From NCBI GenBank assembly GCA_035271585.1, contig DATERL010000209.1, positions 19,995-83,994 on the forward strand: 64,000 nt of DNA, read 5' to 3'. The translations under genes were made by a program, and so were the position numbers. The DNA is from Roseimarinus sp035271585. Lineage in GTDB: Bacteria > Bacteroidota > Bacteroidia > Bacteroidales > Prolixibacteraceae. Under the pieces are notes generated by a model, which worked only from the letters and a program-made list of their open reading frames with translations, was not told where the DNA came from and did not search any database. Numbering within the stretch: position 1 is the stretch's first letter; each line of letters starts with the position of its first letter. Positions 10,701 through 16,697 of this stretch are shown here, one piece after another.

Positions 10701-11567
10701 ATCGAAACCGAATGAAACCCCGTTCAGAAATTCCGATTCACTTTTAATGTACTTTCCAGTAAACGTAGCGCTTGAACCCGATTTGGTTTCTAGTCCCCAA
10801 TTTTTCTTCAATGTAAAAGCACTTGCGCCGCTGGCACTGGTTATAAATTTAAGTTCGCCACCCGGCTGTATGGTTCCATCGCTAATACTCTGGTCGGATG
10901 GAGACGAAGGCATAATTACGTTTGTGCTTTTTTCAAAATCATCAACGTATTTTGTTTGTCCCGTCTCTTGTTCAATTATCCTTACGCTTGTTAATTTAAC
11001 TGATATTTGACCACCCCACAATGGTTCGGTAGGATACCAGCGAAACCTAGCATACTGATAGTGATCTCCAACGTATCCTGGAATTTCGCTACACTGAAAA
11101 TAATCACCGCTGCCGTAACTTCCAATATAATAGTCGGTAAAGGGAGTGTTTCGCCATGAAGGTGGGCAATCATTAGCACTGGATGATACACCCTGCGCAC
11201 GAATAAAAACTTTGCCGTTGGGTGAACTTACTTGCCACCTAATTCTGGGATGCGCAGTTTCATCGGTATTACATGCTCTTTCGTTTGCTCCGGGGCCTCC
11301 AATATCAAAAACATTTTCCCCGTTAATATATACGTAAGCGTTGTCTACCCATTCATTTCTCCCATCTCCAAAGTCATCCATAATAAGAACGCTAAATTCA
11401 AGGCAGTGTTCGGTGCTGTTCCATGTAACATCCCTGAGTGTTCGGTCGTAGTTAAAACCACCACCATTAATGGCGGACAAATTGTTGGTTGCAATAAAGC
11501 AGATAAACAACAGTAGTGCAAAGCTCTTTTTTGTTTTCAAAAAGGTAGAAGCCAAAAAATGCCTCAT
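1740..11567 (-). CDS. Giant LamG-containing T9SS-secreted surface protein
   Basis: A secreted protein of about 3,275 residues. I start it at ATG 11567, whose first residues (MRHFLASTFLKTKKSFALLL...LSA) form a clear signal peptide; the frame stays open to an ATG at 11678, which would add 37 unlikely residues. In coordinates of that longer frame: carboxypeptidase-regulatory-like segments at ~680-712 and ~1000-1067; LamG/concanavalin-like domains at ~712-930, ~2220-2420 and ~2423-2600; a BACON/Ig-like stretch at ~2680-2810; a module with MTVTGQIL and AAFINGKCVG at ~2815-2916; LNKGWNWISF-type repeats at ~2927-3087; a second module (AAFSGDECRG) at ~3127-3226; and a C-terminal type IX secretion sorting domain (IYPNPVETNLFI ... 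GSYFLRV ... YKFIKKL) at ~3237-3312. It is probably exported by the Por/T9SS machinery and anchored at the surface. The ~1,000 central residues match nothing I recognise. Role could be adhesion or glycan binding; no catalytic motif was seen. Confidence 0.85.
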   Translation of the reverse strand: MRHFLASTFLKTKKSFALLLFICFIATNNLSAINGGGFNYDRTLRDVTWNSTEHCLEFSVLIMDDFGDGRNEWVDNAYVYINGENVFDIGGPGANERACNTDETAHPRIRWQVSSPNGKVFIRAQGVSSSANDCPPSWRNTPFTDYYIGSYGSGDYFQCSEIPGYVGDHYQYARFRWYPTEPLWGGQISVKLTSVRIIEQETGQTKYVDDFEKSTNVIMPSSPSDQSISDGTIQPGGELKFITSASGASAFTLKKNWGLETKSGSSATFTGKYIKSESEFLNGVSFGFDVQKTYGSGDKTSTFAWSSSRTVTSQRTGVFTNRLEAWLLTCGEVKLNWQIKNPNTTSVNTEAFDLQVRKNGGGWINIPNSVDYNSINGGTTTYEFTYQLPSNELNKGFVDYEFRVKRKFADWDDSSFGNVASNSNLFQRNKGMRINTNYKELANISITEGKDNYPRLRWNFTTNGIECNDNITMKLKIGDTETVIPKDSILKSNAGYQSTPSDGMIACSPQRYSLILQYGSLPAVTYLVNNNYVFQPEGKRQFEKIVASKGYYSDYNSIKWYLLKNWDEFDSFQLTRRLLSSKDTSFVTLAEFSHKRGQLLYSYDDYNINAGMYYEYRVEGLYRCDENGGSLSSPIEVGFSQPYGSLSGRITYAGSSAVKNVKVGLNTADALKGNRELEFSSSRGNSYAEVPGNSHFFSPEGFSFQTWIKLSSAKNGYILNSKNINLSLLGNAQYLQVSMTGGSKVVKSTNNVIPVGSYCHLTITAKPVSANNKSYEVSIYINGELNVSETINLSSPLAANTLSVFFGNISKGPNSAQYMFNGTMDDIRLWDKTLTAEEVSLNSDRILSGKEAGLVAYFKCDETNDINSDLFDCSSEGVSFNGNHSKKGSGVNRQDVPLSASHLSIKGITDENGIYQITNVVPYTNEGTTYIVTPEFGIHKFDPNKRPLYFSPASKVFNNVDFTDVSSFAVRGIITYSNSEYPVDSAYIYIDGSIASKDGKPVLSNTQGEFTVDVPIGNHFIEVQKQGHTFANNGRFPLDPKNIGTKYNFQEDMSGFVFTDQTTARLMGRVVGGEIQNTKPLGFGLSNANIGKAIVTLQAVNDTYKLSISPNDSTTTGVIGGKESITKFKKYSADVRNVIEIETNAETGEFLAVLPPIPYNVIGVKTADFEDGAGDLVIDFDYSKTTIKMNTIQAQKVEYTDSTNKVHSFAYHDSLKITKYNEPTITVKDKSATKGAFGDSVYIYRNFTTSTFDSIKLYTIMPNGSVQYTLNYPVFTQDKSKYAWEVSAFEEYRNTDGEDVIFDNVPLAGETINITNGLASNQVIFEYNEATGEVGEQISQTASESAITLDAEGKRNFKFNTGLPNLSGDNLLAVKLTLNKNGENFVWNNGLPDGVDFKGYLMGQVTSSGNNFITKGPDAVDIILPDPPGSYSFAFIEKGTSITASHTTSYNFEVTEEAFVDLNIGLKVKTAAGIGFEVISENGIIASLGTTLGSKQFREEGNTWSTTYNFNEQVNTSGDVAFIGSDADVYIGRSQNRIFGQVRQLALYPIADDPNDNPIDPIETGNYRLFMKEKTAVGDEFATMFSYTQGHIINSLIPNTKLLRNNLIRYYNGILPEAGTPAGQQFAESLTFVDDLGENVEVVYLSNKATADDDFGQLGTYTAYRKPGSTKPVADEVLAYNNWIASWEKTISDNEESKIALFDNRSTLEKEKMMYNRSFNSGVNISESINTEYGHMSFKEKNNVLFGSITATGGFSYNDLTGVEAGLTIGFEDTWGDIRENENTATITFGYELSEDGGDYTMGVNDAITVDIYKPIEDNMMEVINSGSLKNPINTLRGYTFRTRAGQTSCPFEPGDSTLYYAKDGKKQLLNYGTFQIEKPEIYINSSKIATAESIPAGREATFLVQMQNMSETKNAVPYQLTVGDYSNLNGLILSIDGTPLTQPREYTIEYGEQLTKTLRVKQSTLDALEYDDVELVLSSTCDDSDLTSSSATLSVSFMPSSSPVMLKANTSLVNRYQLDEKQGKVSFTISDYDRTFKDFVFIGLQQKRKGENWPIGYVREFIIDNTEHPVSESPTTRELVAGATCQYTIEFGEITPSDGEYVFRAVAVSKNNITNSSDEITIVKDVRNPELLGNASPVTGILNAGGEISITFNEDIQTGMISKNNFKITGILNESIRQEPTVGVGFDGSALAFTELPIYTSGSFTIEAWFKRPQNTEGTIFAYGEGFNFISLGFDASGHAIVTIGDETKISDNAITASEVWKHVGLAYNRAQNTVSLYIAEGSNTLTPFQSVLFSQQPAMHGKLYVGNNALGNSGFNGAVGLLHFYAEARTLNAITNSRYLTKSGNEPNLIGLWEMEEGEGLIARDKARSRHLTLNASWYIYPSGKSLAFNGTSDYAVIPSGTYPFVPYDNFTWEFWFKAENQGEATLLSVGESIHIGFNANKQLMLNVKGETQVLATANLLDNQWHHFALSVKRTGNTNAIIDGKVSTSFNSSLFSKTVDGIYCLGAKYETESGQTTYSKYFKGNIDELRVWQSALPTDALVLNKNSKLRGTEPGLLAYYPFETYSKQDQTWEVFESLNDMVTPSLEVENMLATSDLCAPMKSARPVSDVSFSVVPSDRKIVLNLLEEDYKLEGVTLTISGKEIYDMHNNSSSVITWTAYVNRNALNWQTDVIDLKIAQGEGQIFKATISNSGGTAADYQIGNLPSWITVSTLSGTLQPLASKELTFTIPKSINIGSYETSITLTGSNNVQKILPVLLRVTGKRPDWAVNPSDFEHSMTVTGQILIEEMPQEDTSDLLAAFINGKCVGLISPQYEPAYQTYFVFMNIWGDTEEMNKDISFKLWDAGTGQIYPVIETNLNSESIYMQFVADDFVGMPDNPVSFNARDVIEQAFLLNKGWNWISFNVENDKPKLLDQFKTNAQGFGIQLKANKGTFINNSGSSWGGSLSTLSNTEGYLLKTTQAATLKITGKAIEPLAVPITLSPNKWTWIGYTPQFSLPVSEALAGIANPQTGDQIKGRKGYQIRSTNGWVGSLGTMEPGLGYMYKSGNNDAVSFNYPNVPSTHKSSSILNTEEQIVEPHWISDNYRYANSMTVTASVFIDNEEMLNGPIEIAAFSGDECRGSVVMQYISGFDHPYMGFLMVHGENNDPLHFRVYDHYSKTGYVASEQISFLTDSTFGTVDNLYALSLLTGENEIDNERIQIYPNPVETNLFITHSLELLDQVEIMDISGRVLTVEKNFKLKSIDVSWLSPGSYFLRVTASGQTSVYKFIKKLQ

Positions 11568-12420
11568 ATTAATGCAACTGGTGTTGCCAGCATTATTTTG
11601 CCAGCTAACATGTGTGGCCAATTTTCGCTCGTGAGGCGATTGTGTCATTGAATTACGATTTAAGTAATTTTGTTCCATTTAAATGTATTTTATAAAAATT
11701 TAATGTGTTTTTCTGCTAATGATATCTTTGGTGAAAATTGGCGCTATTTATGCGTTATGTTTTATGTATTGATATCGTATTTTTTTTTCCGTTTGGTGCA
11801 AAACCGAGCAATTTAACAAACGGCATTGTTCTTTGGATTGAACAAACAGGTACTGGTTTTTCAGCAATTTTAATATAGTAAAAAGACACTGACATCAAAA
11901 TAATTGTCAAAATCAAAATCGCGATGATCGAATGCGATTGGAAAAATAAGAAGATAAAAAATAGCATGTGTATTATTTAATTCGCCAAAAATTATTCCCG
12001 CAAATATGCCAACAGAATTCTTTTAAAGTGTCCCAAATCAGAAAAACTTTGTACCATATTAGCAATCGACTAAACAGCAGATGCTTGCAAGGGTGTTTTT
12101 TGCTATTTTAAACAAACCGCACAATATTTCTGTTAAGCATAAAATATCCCAAATGGTTTTTTTGGTACGAAATGATTGGTGTTCATAATTAATATCTAAA
12201 CCATGTGATTGAAATCAGGATAAACTATAATGAATAGCGAAGAGAGTTGCAAGCTTATATACAAAGAGATACGAAAGAACAAGGAGTCGTTTATTCACAT
12301 TACGTAATGGATGTTGAAAATATTATTGTAAGAAAGACAAGTGCTTATCTAAATTTGAAAAATGTGATCATCGGATGCACTTAAAAGTTAGATTTATTCA
12401 AAAAATCACTATTTATCGTT
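11568..12420. other. Gene-poor AT-rich gap upstream of giant gene
   Basis: About 850 bases between the rhomboid stop and the giant gene's likely start. The last 111 bases could be an N-terminal extension of the giant gene. A 70-codon minus-strand frame (11755-11967) and a 25-codon plus-strand frame at 12230 are both short and unlike known proteins. I see no exact TAnnTTTG element on the minus strand here, so the giant operon's promoter is not obvious. Confidence 0.5.
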
Positions 12421-13329
12421 TTAATTCGGTTTTCCTTTTCCGTCCATTTTGAATAAAACTTCTTTTTCGTTTTTACTAAGACTATCGTAACCCGATTTGG
12501 CAATTTTGTCTAATATTACGTTGATATTATCTTTTTCAACTTTCTTCTTTTTATTGTAATCCCAATCGTTCATATTTTGTGATTCACTTCGTCGATAGCT
12601 CACCTTAAGTTTGTTTTTCTTTTTGAAAAGCCGCTCAATATTGAATACAATATTATTAAACTTCGACATAAAATCGTTGCCTTTTTTTAATTGCGCCATG
12701 TACAAATAACCCCACAATGCTCCACCTAGGTGGGCAATGTTGCCCCCGGCATTTGTTCCGGCAATGCCAATGAAATAAATCAGTACCGAAATTAAGGCTA
12801 TCCAAATTATTTTAATTGGGCCAAACAATGCGCTGATGGGAAATAAATGCAACTGAAGATTGGGCACATATACGGCTGTTGCCACCACAATAGCAATAAT
12901 TGATGCCGATGCCCCAAGCAATAAACCGCCCGCTGCTACATTTTCAAAAGCCGGAAAAACATTGTAGGCAATTATATAAAACACTCCTCCGCTAAGGCCG
13001 CCTATGAGGTAAATCCCCAAAAGCTTTTTTTCATCGAAATAGTTAAGAAATATTTTTCCAAACCAATACAACCACAAAATATTGAACAAAATATGGAGAA
13101 AATCGAAATGAAGAAACATGTAAGTAAGTAGGGTCCACGGGCGGGTTAGCAATGTGGCAATATCGGAAGGCAGCGCCAACCATGGTAAAATTTGCACATC
13201 GACATTAAAGAGGCTTGAAATGGCCACCACAATACGAAGCGCTAAAAATACAGCTAAATTAACGTAGATGAGCCGTGTTACAATCGACCCATTTTTAAAT
13301 GTATGTTTTATTTCGTCCCAAATATTCAT
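12421..13329 (-). CDS. Rhomboid-family intramembrane serine protease
   Basis: A 302-residue polytopic membrane protein of the rhomboid family, which cleaves transmembrane helices in the lipid bilayer. Visible features: the L1/TM2 region with FLHFDFLHILFNILWLYWFG (~72-91), the nucleophile motif GAS with Ser141 in LLLGASASIIAI, and the catalytic His200 in NIAHLGGALWGY. The position after the nucleophile is Ala rather than the Gly of the classical GASG; this variant is common in Bacteroidota rhomboids and need not mean loss of activity. After the last helix there is a charged cytoplasmic tail of ~80 residues rich in Lys. It lies 7 bases downstream of a second rhomboid gene and is probably in one operon with it and mutL. 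Substrate unknown. Confidence 0.9.
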   Translation of the reverse strand: MNIWDEIKHTFKNGSIVTRLIYVNLAVFLALRIVVAISSLFNVDVQILPWLALPSDIATLLTRPWTLLTYMFLHFDFLHILFNILWLYWFGKIFLNYFDEKKLLGIYLIGGLSGGVFYIIAYNVFPAFENVAAGGLLLGASASIIAIVVATAVYVPNLQLHLFPISALFGPIKIIWIALISVLIYFIGIAGTNAGGNIAHLGGALWGYLYMAQLKKGNDFMSKFNNIVFNIERLFKKKNKLKVSYRRSESQNMNDWDYNKKKKVEKDNINVILDKIAKSGYDSLSKNEKEVLFKMDGKGKPN

Positions 13330-13336
13330 TGGCTAA

Positions 13337-14170
13337 TTAATAAAATGTTTTTGTGTTTTTGTTCCAGTATTTTATTAGTATAAATCCAAAAATCATTCCT
13401 CCAAGGTGAGCAAAGTGAGCCACATTGCTTCCCGATTGCGATAAACCTAAAAACAATTCGATTAATCCGTAGCCTATTACAAAATATTTTGCTTTGATAG
13501 GAATAGGAGGAAAAAGAAGCATCAATTGGGTATTGGGAAAAAGCATTCCAAATCCGAGCAATACCCCAAATACGGCACCCGAAGCTCCAATTGTTGGGAT
13601 GTTCATGCGGGTTTGTTTCAACTTTTCTAAAAAGCTAACAGCCTCCATCTCGTACGCCGACGATCCGGGCATATCTCGCCATCGGGCGAGAAACTCCAAA
13701 ACCGATGGGCGGCTAAACCCCATATTTTGAACGGTGCTCTGATATTTATTTATAAATGAAGAGAATAATTCGGGTGTTGGTGTATTCGAAAAAGCGGTGA
13801 TGGATTTAACCATGGGTGCAATTTCGATGTAATTAACAAAAGAGTGCAATGCGGCAGCTCCCAAGCCAGTTACCAAATAAAAAAACAAAAAACGCCTTGG
13901 CCCCCAAACACTTTCGAGCACCCTTCCAAACATATACAAGGCAAACATATTGAAAAATAGGTGACCTATACCTCCGTGCATAAACATGTGAGTAAAAATC
14001 TGGTGAGGCCTAAAGTAGTCCGACCCCGGGTAAAAAAGCCCCAATATTCGGGTAAGGCTGATGCCACGGGTTTCAAGAACTACGGTAGCCAAATAAAAAA
14101 TTACATTTATGATGATTAGGTTTTTGGTCACCTGCGGTATTTGCGCAAATGGCGAACGGAATGAATTCAT
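13337..14170 (-). CDS. Rhomboid-family intramembrane serine protease
   Basis: A 277-residue rhomboid protease with canonical motifs: THMFMHGGIGHLFFNMFALY (~60-79), GASG with nucleophile Ser197, and His255 in FAHLGGMIFGF. An ~80-residue hydrophilic segment (about 112-192) sits between the membrane helix after the FGRVLE region and the GASG helix. This is longer than the loops of GlpG-type enzymes and could be an extra domain for substrate or partner recognition. The gene follows mutL after 91 bases and precedes the second rhomboid by 7 bases. Having two dissimilar rhomboids in tandem suggests division of labour or partnership rather than recent duplication. Substrate unknown. Confidence 0.92.
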   Translation of the reverse strand: MNSFRSPFAQIPQVTKNLIIINVIFYLATVVLETRGISLTRILGLFYPGSDYFRPHQIFTHMFMHGGIGHLFFNMFALYMFGRVLESVWGPRRFLFFYLVTGLGAAALHSFVNYIEIAPMVKSITAFSNTPTPELFSSFINKYQSTVQNMGFSRPSVLEFLARWRDMPGSSAYEMEAVSFLEKLKQTRMNIPTIGASGAVFGVLLGFGMLFPNTQLMLLFPPIPIKAKYFVIGYGLIELFLGLSQSGSNVAHFAHLGGMIFGFILIKYWNKNTKTFY

Positions 14171-14261
14171 ATAGTTTATTTCAATTTGTTTTCATTTAAA
14201 CAACTTTTAAACCAATAGGTTTTATGTGCCAATTTGAGTGTTAAAACTGACAAGCTGTCAA

Positions 14262-16103
14262 TCATTTCAATCGTTTTTCAATTTCATCGGTATTTATGAT
14301 CTCGATTACCGGCTTTCCTGTTGGTGAAAAATTGGGCGTTTGACAAGCAAACAAGTTATCAATTAAAGTGGCCGCTTCGGCATTGTTTAGTTGCTGACCA
14401 TAATTAATTGACGAAGCAATAGCCAACGAAATGGCAATGTGTTCGCGAGCTTTTTCCTTTAAATCGCTTGCTGTGCTTTTATAACTTTCAAGCATCGATT
14501 CAACAATCGCTTTGGCGTTAGTATCATCAAGGTAACCAGGAAAACCGTTAATTATAAACGTATCGGGGCCAAACTCTCTGATATCGATCCCAATAATATT
14601 GAGATCGTCGAGCATAGAGCGCAACAGGGTAGCATCGGACGAGTTCATCTCCAATGTTTGGGGAAAAAGCAACTGTTGACACACCGTATCTTCGTTGGTA
14701 AGCGTTATCATAAACTGCTCAAACAAAATACGTTGGTGCGCTCTTCGTTGATCAATTACCATTAAACCTGATTTTACAGGGGTAAGAATGTATTTATTTT
14801 TGAAAATGATGAAGTTTTTCGATGAATCGTTAATCGTGTGCTGTTGTCCCGAAAACAAAGATTGCTCTATTTCAGGTTCATTTTTCATTTCGAAAACCGG
14901 TTCATCATTTCCATAAAGCTTTTCCCAATTATCGGGAGGCGGCATTCTATTGTTATTGGAAAAACCTTTCGAAGGTACAGTATAGCTTTGTTGTTCGAAG
15001 GGATTATAATTGGGATTGACACTGATTTCGGGCGCCCTCAGTCCCTCTGTACTTTTTGGCGAAATAGGCATATCAAAGTTACCGCTTTGATCAAAATCGA
15101 TACTTGGAGTCACGTTAAACTTACCGAGTGCCTCGCGTACAGCGGCATGTAAAAGCTGCCAAATGGCACTTTCATTTTCAAATTTAATTTCGGTTTTGGT
15201 GGGATGAATATTGATATCGATATTGGCAGGATCAATTTCAAATGCAATAAAATAGGCCGGAATCATATCGTGGGGCAATATTTTATCGTAAGCTTGCATC
15301 ACGCCACGATGGAAAAAAGGATGTTTCATGTAGCGTCCATTCACAAAGAAAAACTGTTCGCCAAAACTTTTACGGGCAAACTTTGGTTGGCCAACAAAAC
15401 CGGTAATTGAAGTCATCGAAGTTTCACTGACAACCGTTACTAGGCTTTGGTTCATGTTGTTTCCAAACATGTTCACAATGCGTTTGCGAAAATTGGCCGG
15501 CGGCAAATCGTAAACCGGAACCTCGTTATGATAAAGCGAAAATGCAATTTCGGGATTAGCGAGCGCAGTACGCTGTATTTCGGTGATGGTGTGTTTTAAC
15601 TCGGTGGTGTTACTTTTCAGAAATTTACGACGGGCTGGAACGTTGAAAAACAAGTTCTTCACACAAAACATTGTTCCGGTATTGGTCGAAGTCGGTTCTT
15701 GCTTTATCAATTCGGATCCCGAAATGTGAATAAAAGTTCCCAACTCGTCGTTTATTGATTTTGTTTTCAACTCAACATCGGCAACCGAAGCAATTGAAGC
15801 CAACGCTTCGCCCCTAAAACCCATGGTTCTGATGGCAAATAAATCGGAGGCACTGTTGATTTTTGAGGTAGCATGCCGTTCAAAAGCCATGCGCGCATCG
15901 GTAGGCGACATACCTTTCCCGTTATCGCTAACCTGAATAAGGGTGCGTCCGGCATCTTTTAACCAAACCTGTATTTTTGTTGCTCCCGCATCGATGGCAT
16001 TCTCTACCAACTCTTTAACTACCGAGGCTGGGCGTTGAATTACCTCACCGGCAGCAATTTGGTTAGCAACCGAATCGGAGAGTAAATGAATTATATCGGA
16101 CAC
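14262..16103 (-). CDS. mutL: DNA mismatch repair protein MutL
   Basis: MutL couples MutS mismatch recognition to strand removal. The 613-residue protein has the GHKL ATPase N-terminus: ELVENAIDAGA with Glu31 and Asn35, DNGKGM at 60-65, ATSKI, and GFRGEALASI at 95-104. A linker follows (~340-420), then the C-terminal dimerisation domain. At the position of the endonuclease motif DQHA(X)2E(X)4E it has DQRRAHQRILFEQ (near residue 450), and the zinc-binding ACHxAxR and CPHGRP motifs are replaced by ACQTPNF and SPTGKP, so nicking activity is doubtful. No MutH is encoded nearby. The gene lies 9 bases downstream of a small membrane-protein gene and upstream of the two rhomboids. Identification is secure. 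Confidence 0.97.
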   Translation of the reverse strand: MSDIIHLLSDSVANQIAAGEVIQRPASVVKELVENAIDAGATKIQVWLKDAGRTLIQVSDNGKGMSPTDARMAFERHATSKINSASDLFAIRTMGFRGEALASIASVADVELKTKSINDELGTFIHISGSELIKQEPTSTNTGTMFCVKNLFFNVPARRKFLKSNTTELKHTITEIQRTALANPEIAFSLYHNEVPVYDLPPANFRKRIVNMFGNNMNQSLVTVVSETSMTSITGFVGQPKFARKSFGEQFFFVNGRYMKHPFFHRGVMQAYDKILPHDMIPAYFIAFEIDPANIDINIHPTKTEIKFENESAIWQLLHAAVREALGKFNVTPSIDFDQSGNFDMPISPKSTEGLRAPEISVNPNYNPFEQQSYTVPSKGFSNNNRMPPPDNWEKLYGNDEPVFEMKNEPEIEQSLFSGQQHTINDSSKNFIIFKNKYILTPVKSGLMVIDQRRAHQRILFEQFMITLTNEDTVCQQLLFPQTLEMNSSDATLLRSMLDDLNIIGIDIREFGPDTFIINGFPGYLDDTNAKAIVESMLESYKSTASDLKEKAREHIAISLAIASSINYGQQLNNAEAATLIDNLFACQTPNFSPTGKPVIEIINTDEIEKRLK

Positions 16104-16112
16104 TTTGCCTCC

Positions 16113-16394
16113 TTATTTGAGAATTAGGTAAACCATTAAGGCCAGCAGGGTAACAAGTATCAAAAGTCGAATATTTGATTTTCGTTGACTATTAGCCCCC
16201 AACTTTTTTTTTGATAAACCGCTTTTGAATTCGCCCCGCGAAATATAAGGCTGGTAAGTACTGTCGTCGTTTTTAACTCCCATTTCGGCATTGCGACGTC
16301 GATCGCGTTTCTCGCGTTCTTCTTTCTCCGGATCCCAAAAACGGGGTTGAAGGTTGTATTGTTTTGCTTTTGGAGTATGAAAAAAATTTCCCAT
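16113..16394 (-). CDS. Small mutL-linked protein with C-terminal TM helix
   Basis: A 93-residue protein with a basic, charged N-terminal part (FWDPEKEEREKRDRRR at ~20-35) and one hydrophobic C-terminal helix (~75-92, LLILVTLLALMVYLIL). It is therefore probably tail-anchored in the inner membrane with the charged part in the cytoplasm. It resembles a short conserved protein commonly found beside mutL in Bacteroidota; I know of no function. It is the first gene of the minus-strand cluster with mutL and the rhomboids, starting 25 bases from a good -7 element. Confidence 0.75.
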   Translation of the reverse strand: MGNFFHTPKAKQYNLQPRFWDPEKEEREKRDRRRNAEMGVKNDDSTYQPYISRGEFKSGLSKKKLGANSQRKSNIRLLILVTLLALMVYLILK

Positions 16395-16697
16395 GACTTT
16401 CTATCTAAAATTTAATAAACAAAGATAAGTTATTTTTAAGACTTAAGTAACCTAGCTTTTATTGTTTACCCCCACAAAAAGAAGAACTATTTAATGCAAT
16501 TCATGCTAATTATTAGCGACTTTCCGTACATATATTTGTTTCAGGTAGCTAAAAAATGCTCCGGTAAAATTAACAATTTCATTTTTTATCCATTCAATTG
16601 AAAAAAAGGCACATTCGTTAAAAAATGAGTTGAATTAAGACCCCTTTTATGCAGGCTAAAAAAGTATTTTGTATTTTAAACGAAAAATACGCTCATT
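16395..16697. other. Divergent promoter region
   Basis: A 303-base AT-rich gap between the mutL cluster (minus) and comM (plus). It holds the -7 element annotated for the mutL side. For the comM side only an imperfect TATTTTG at 16665-16671 is visible. Nothing else recognised. Confidence 0.5.
16420..16427 (-). promoter_or_regulatory. Candidate -7 promoter element for mutL cluster
   Basis: On the minus strand this reads TATCTTTG, an exact match to the Bacteroidota -7 consensus TAnnTTTG. It lies 25 bases before the ATG at 16394. No TTTG is seen at the -33 position. Confidence 0.5.

Noticed and set aside
10534..11010. 158-codon plus-strand frame within the giant gene
   Set aside because: It lies antisense to clear coding sequence with domain matches and reads as low-complexity hydrophobic text with no family resemblance.
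11755..11967. 70-codon minus-strand frame with a hydrophobic N-terminus
   Set aside because: Very AT-rich region where hydrophobic frames arise by chance; no promoter, no family resemblance.
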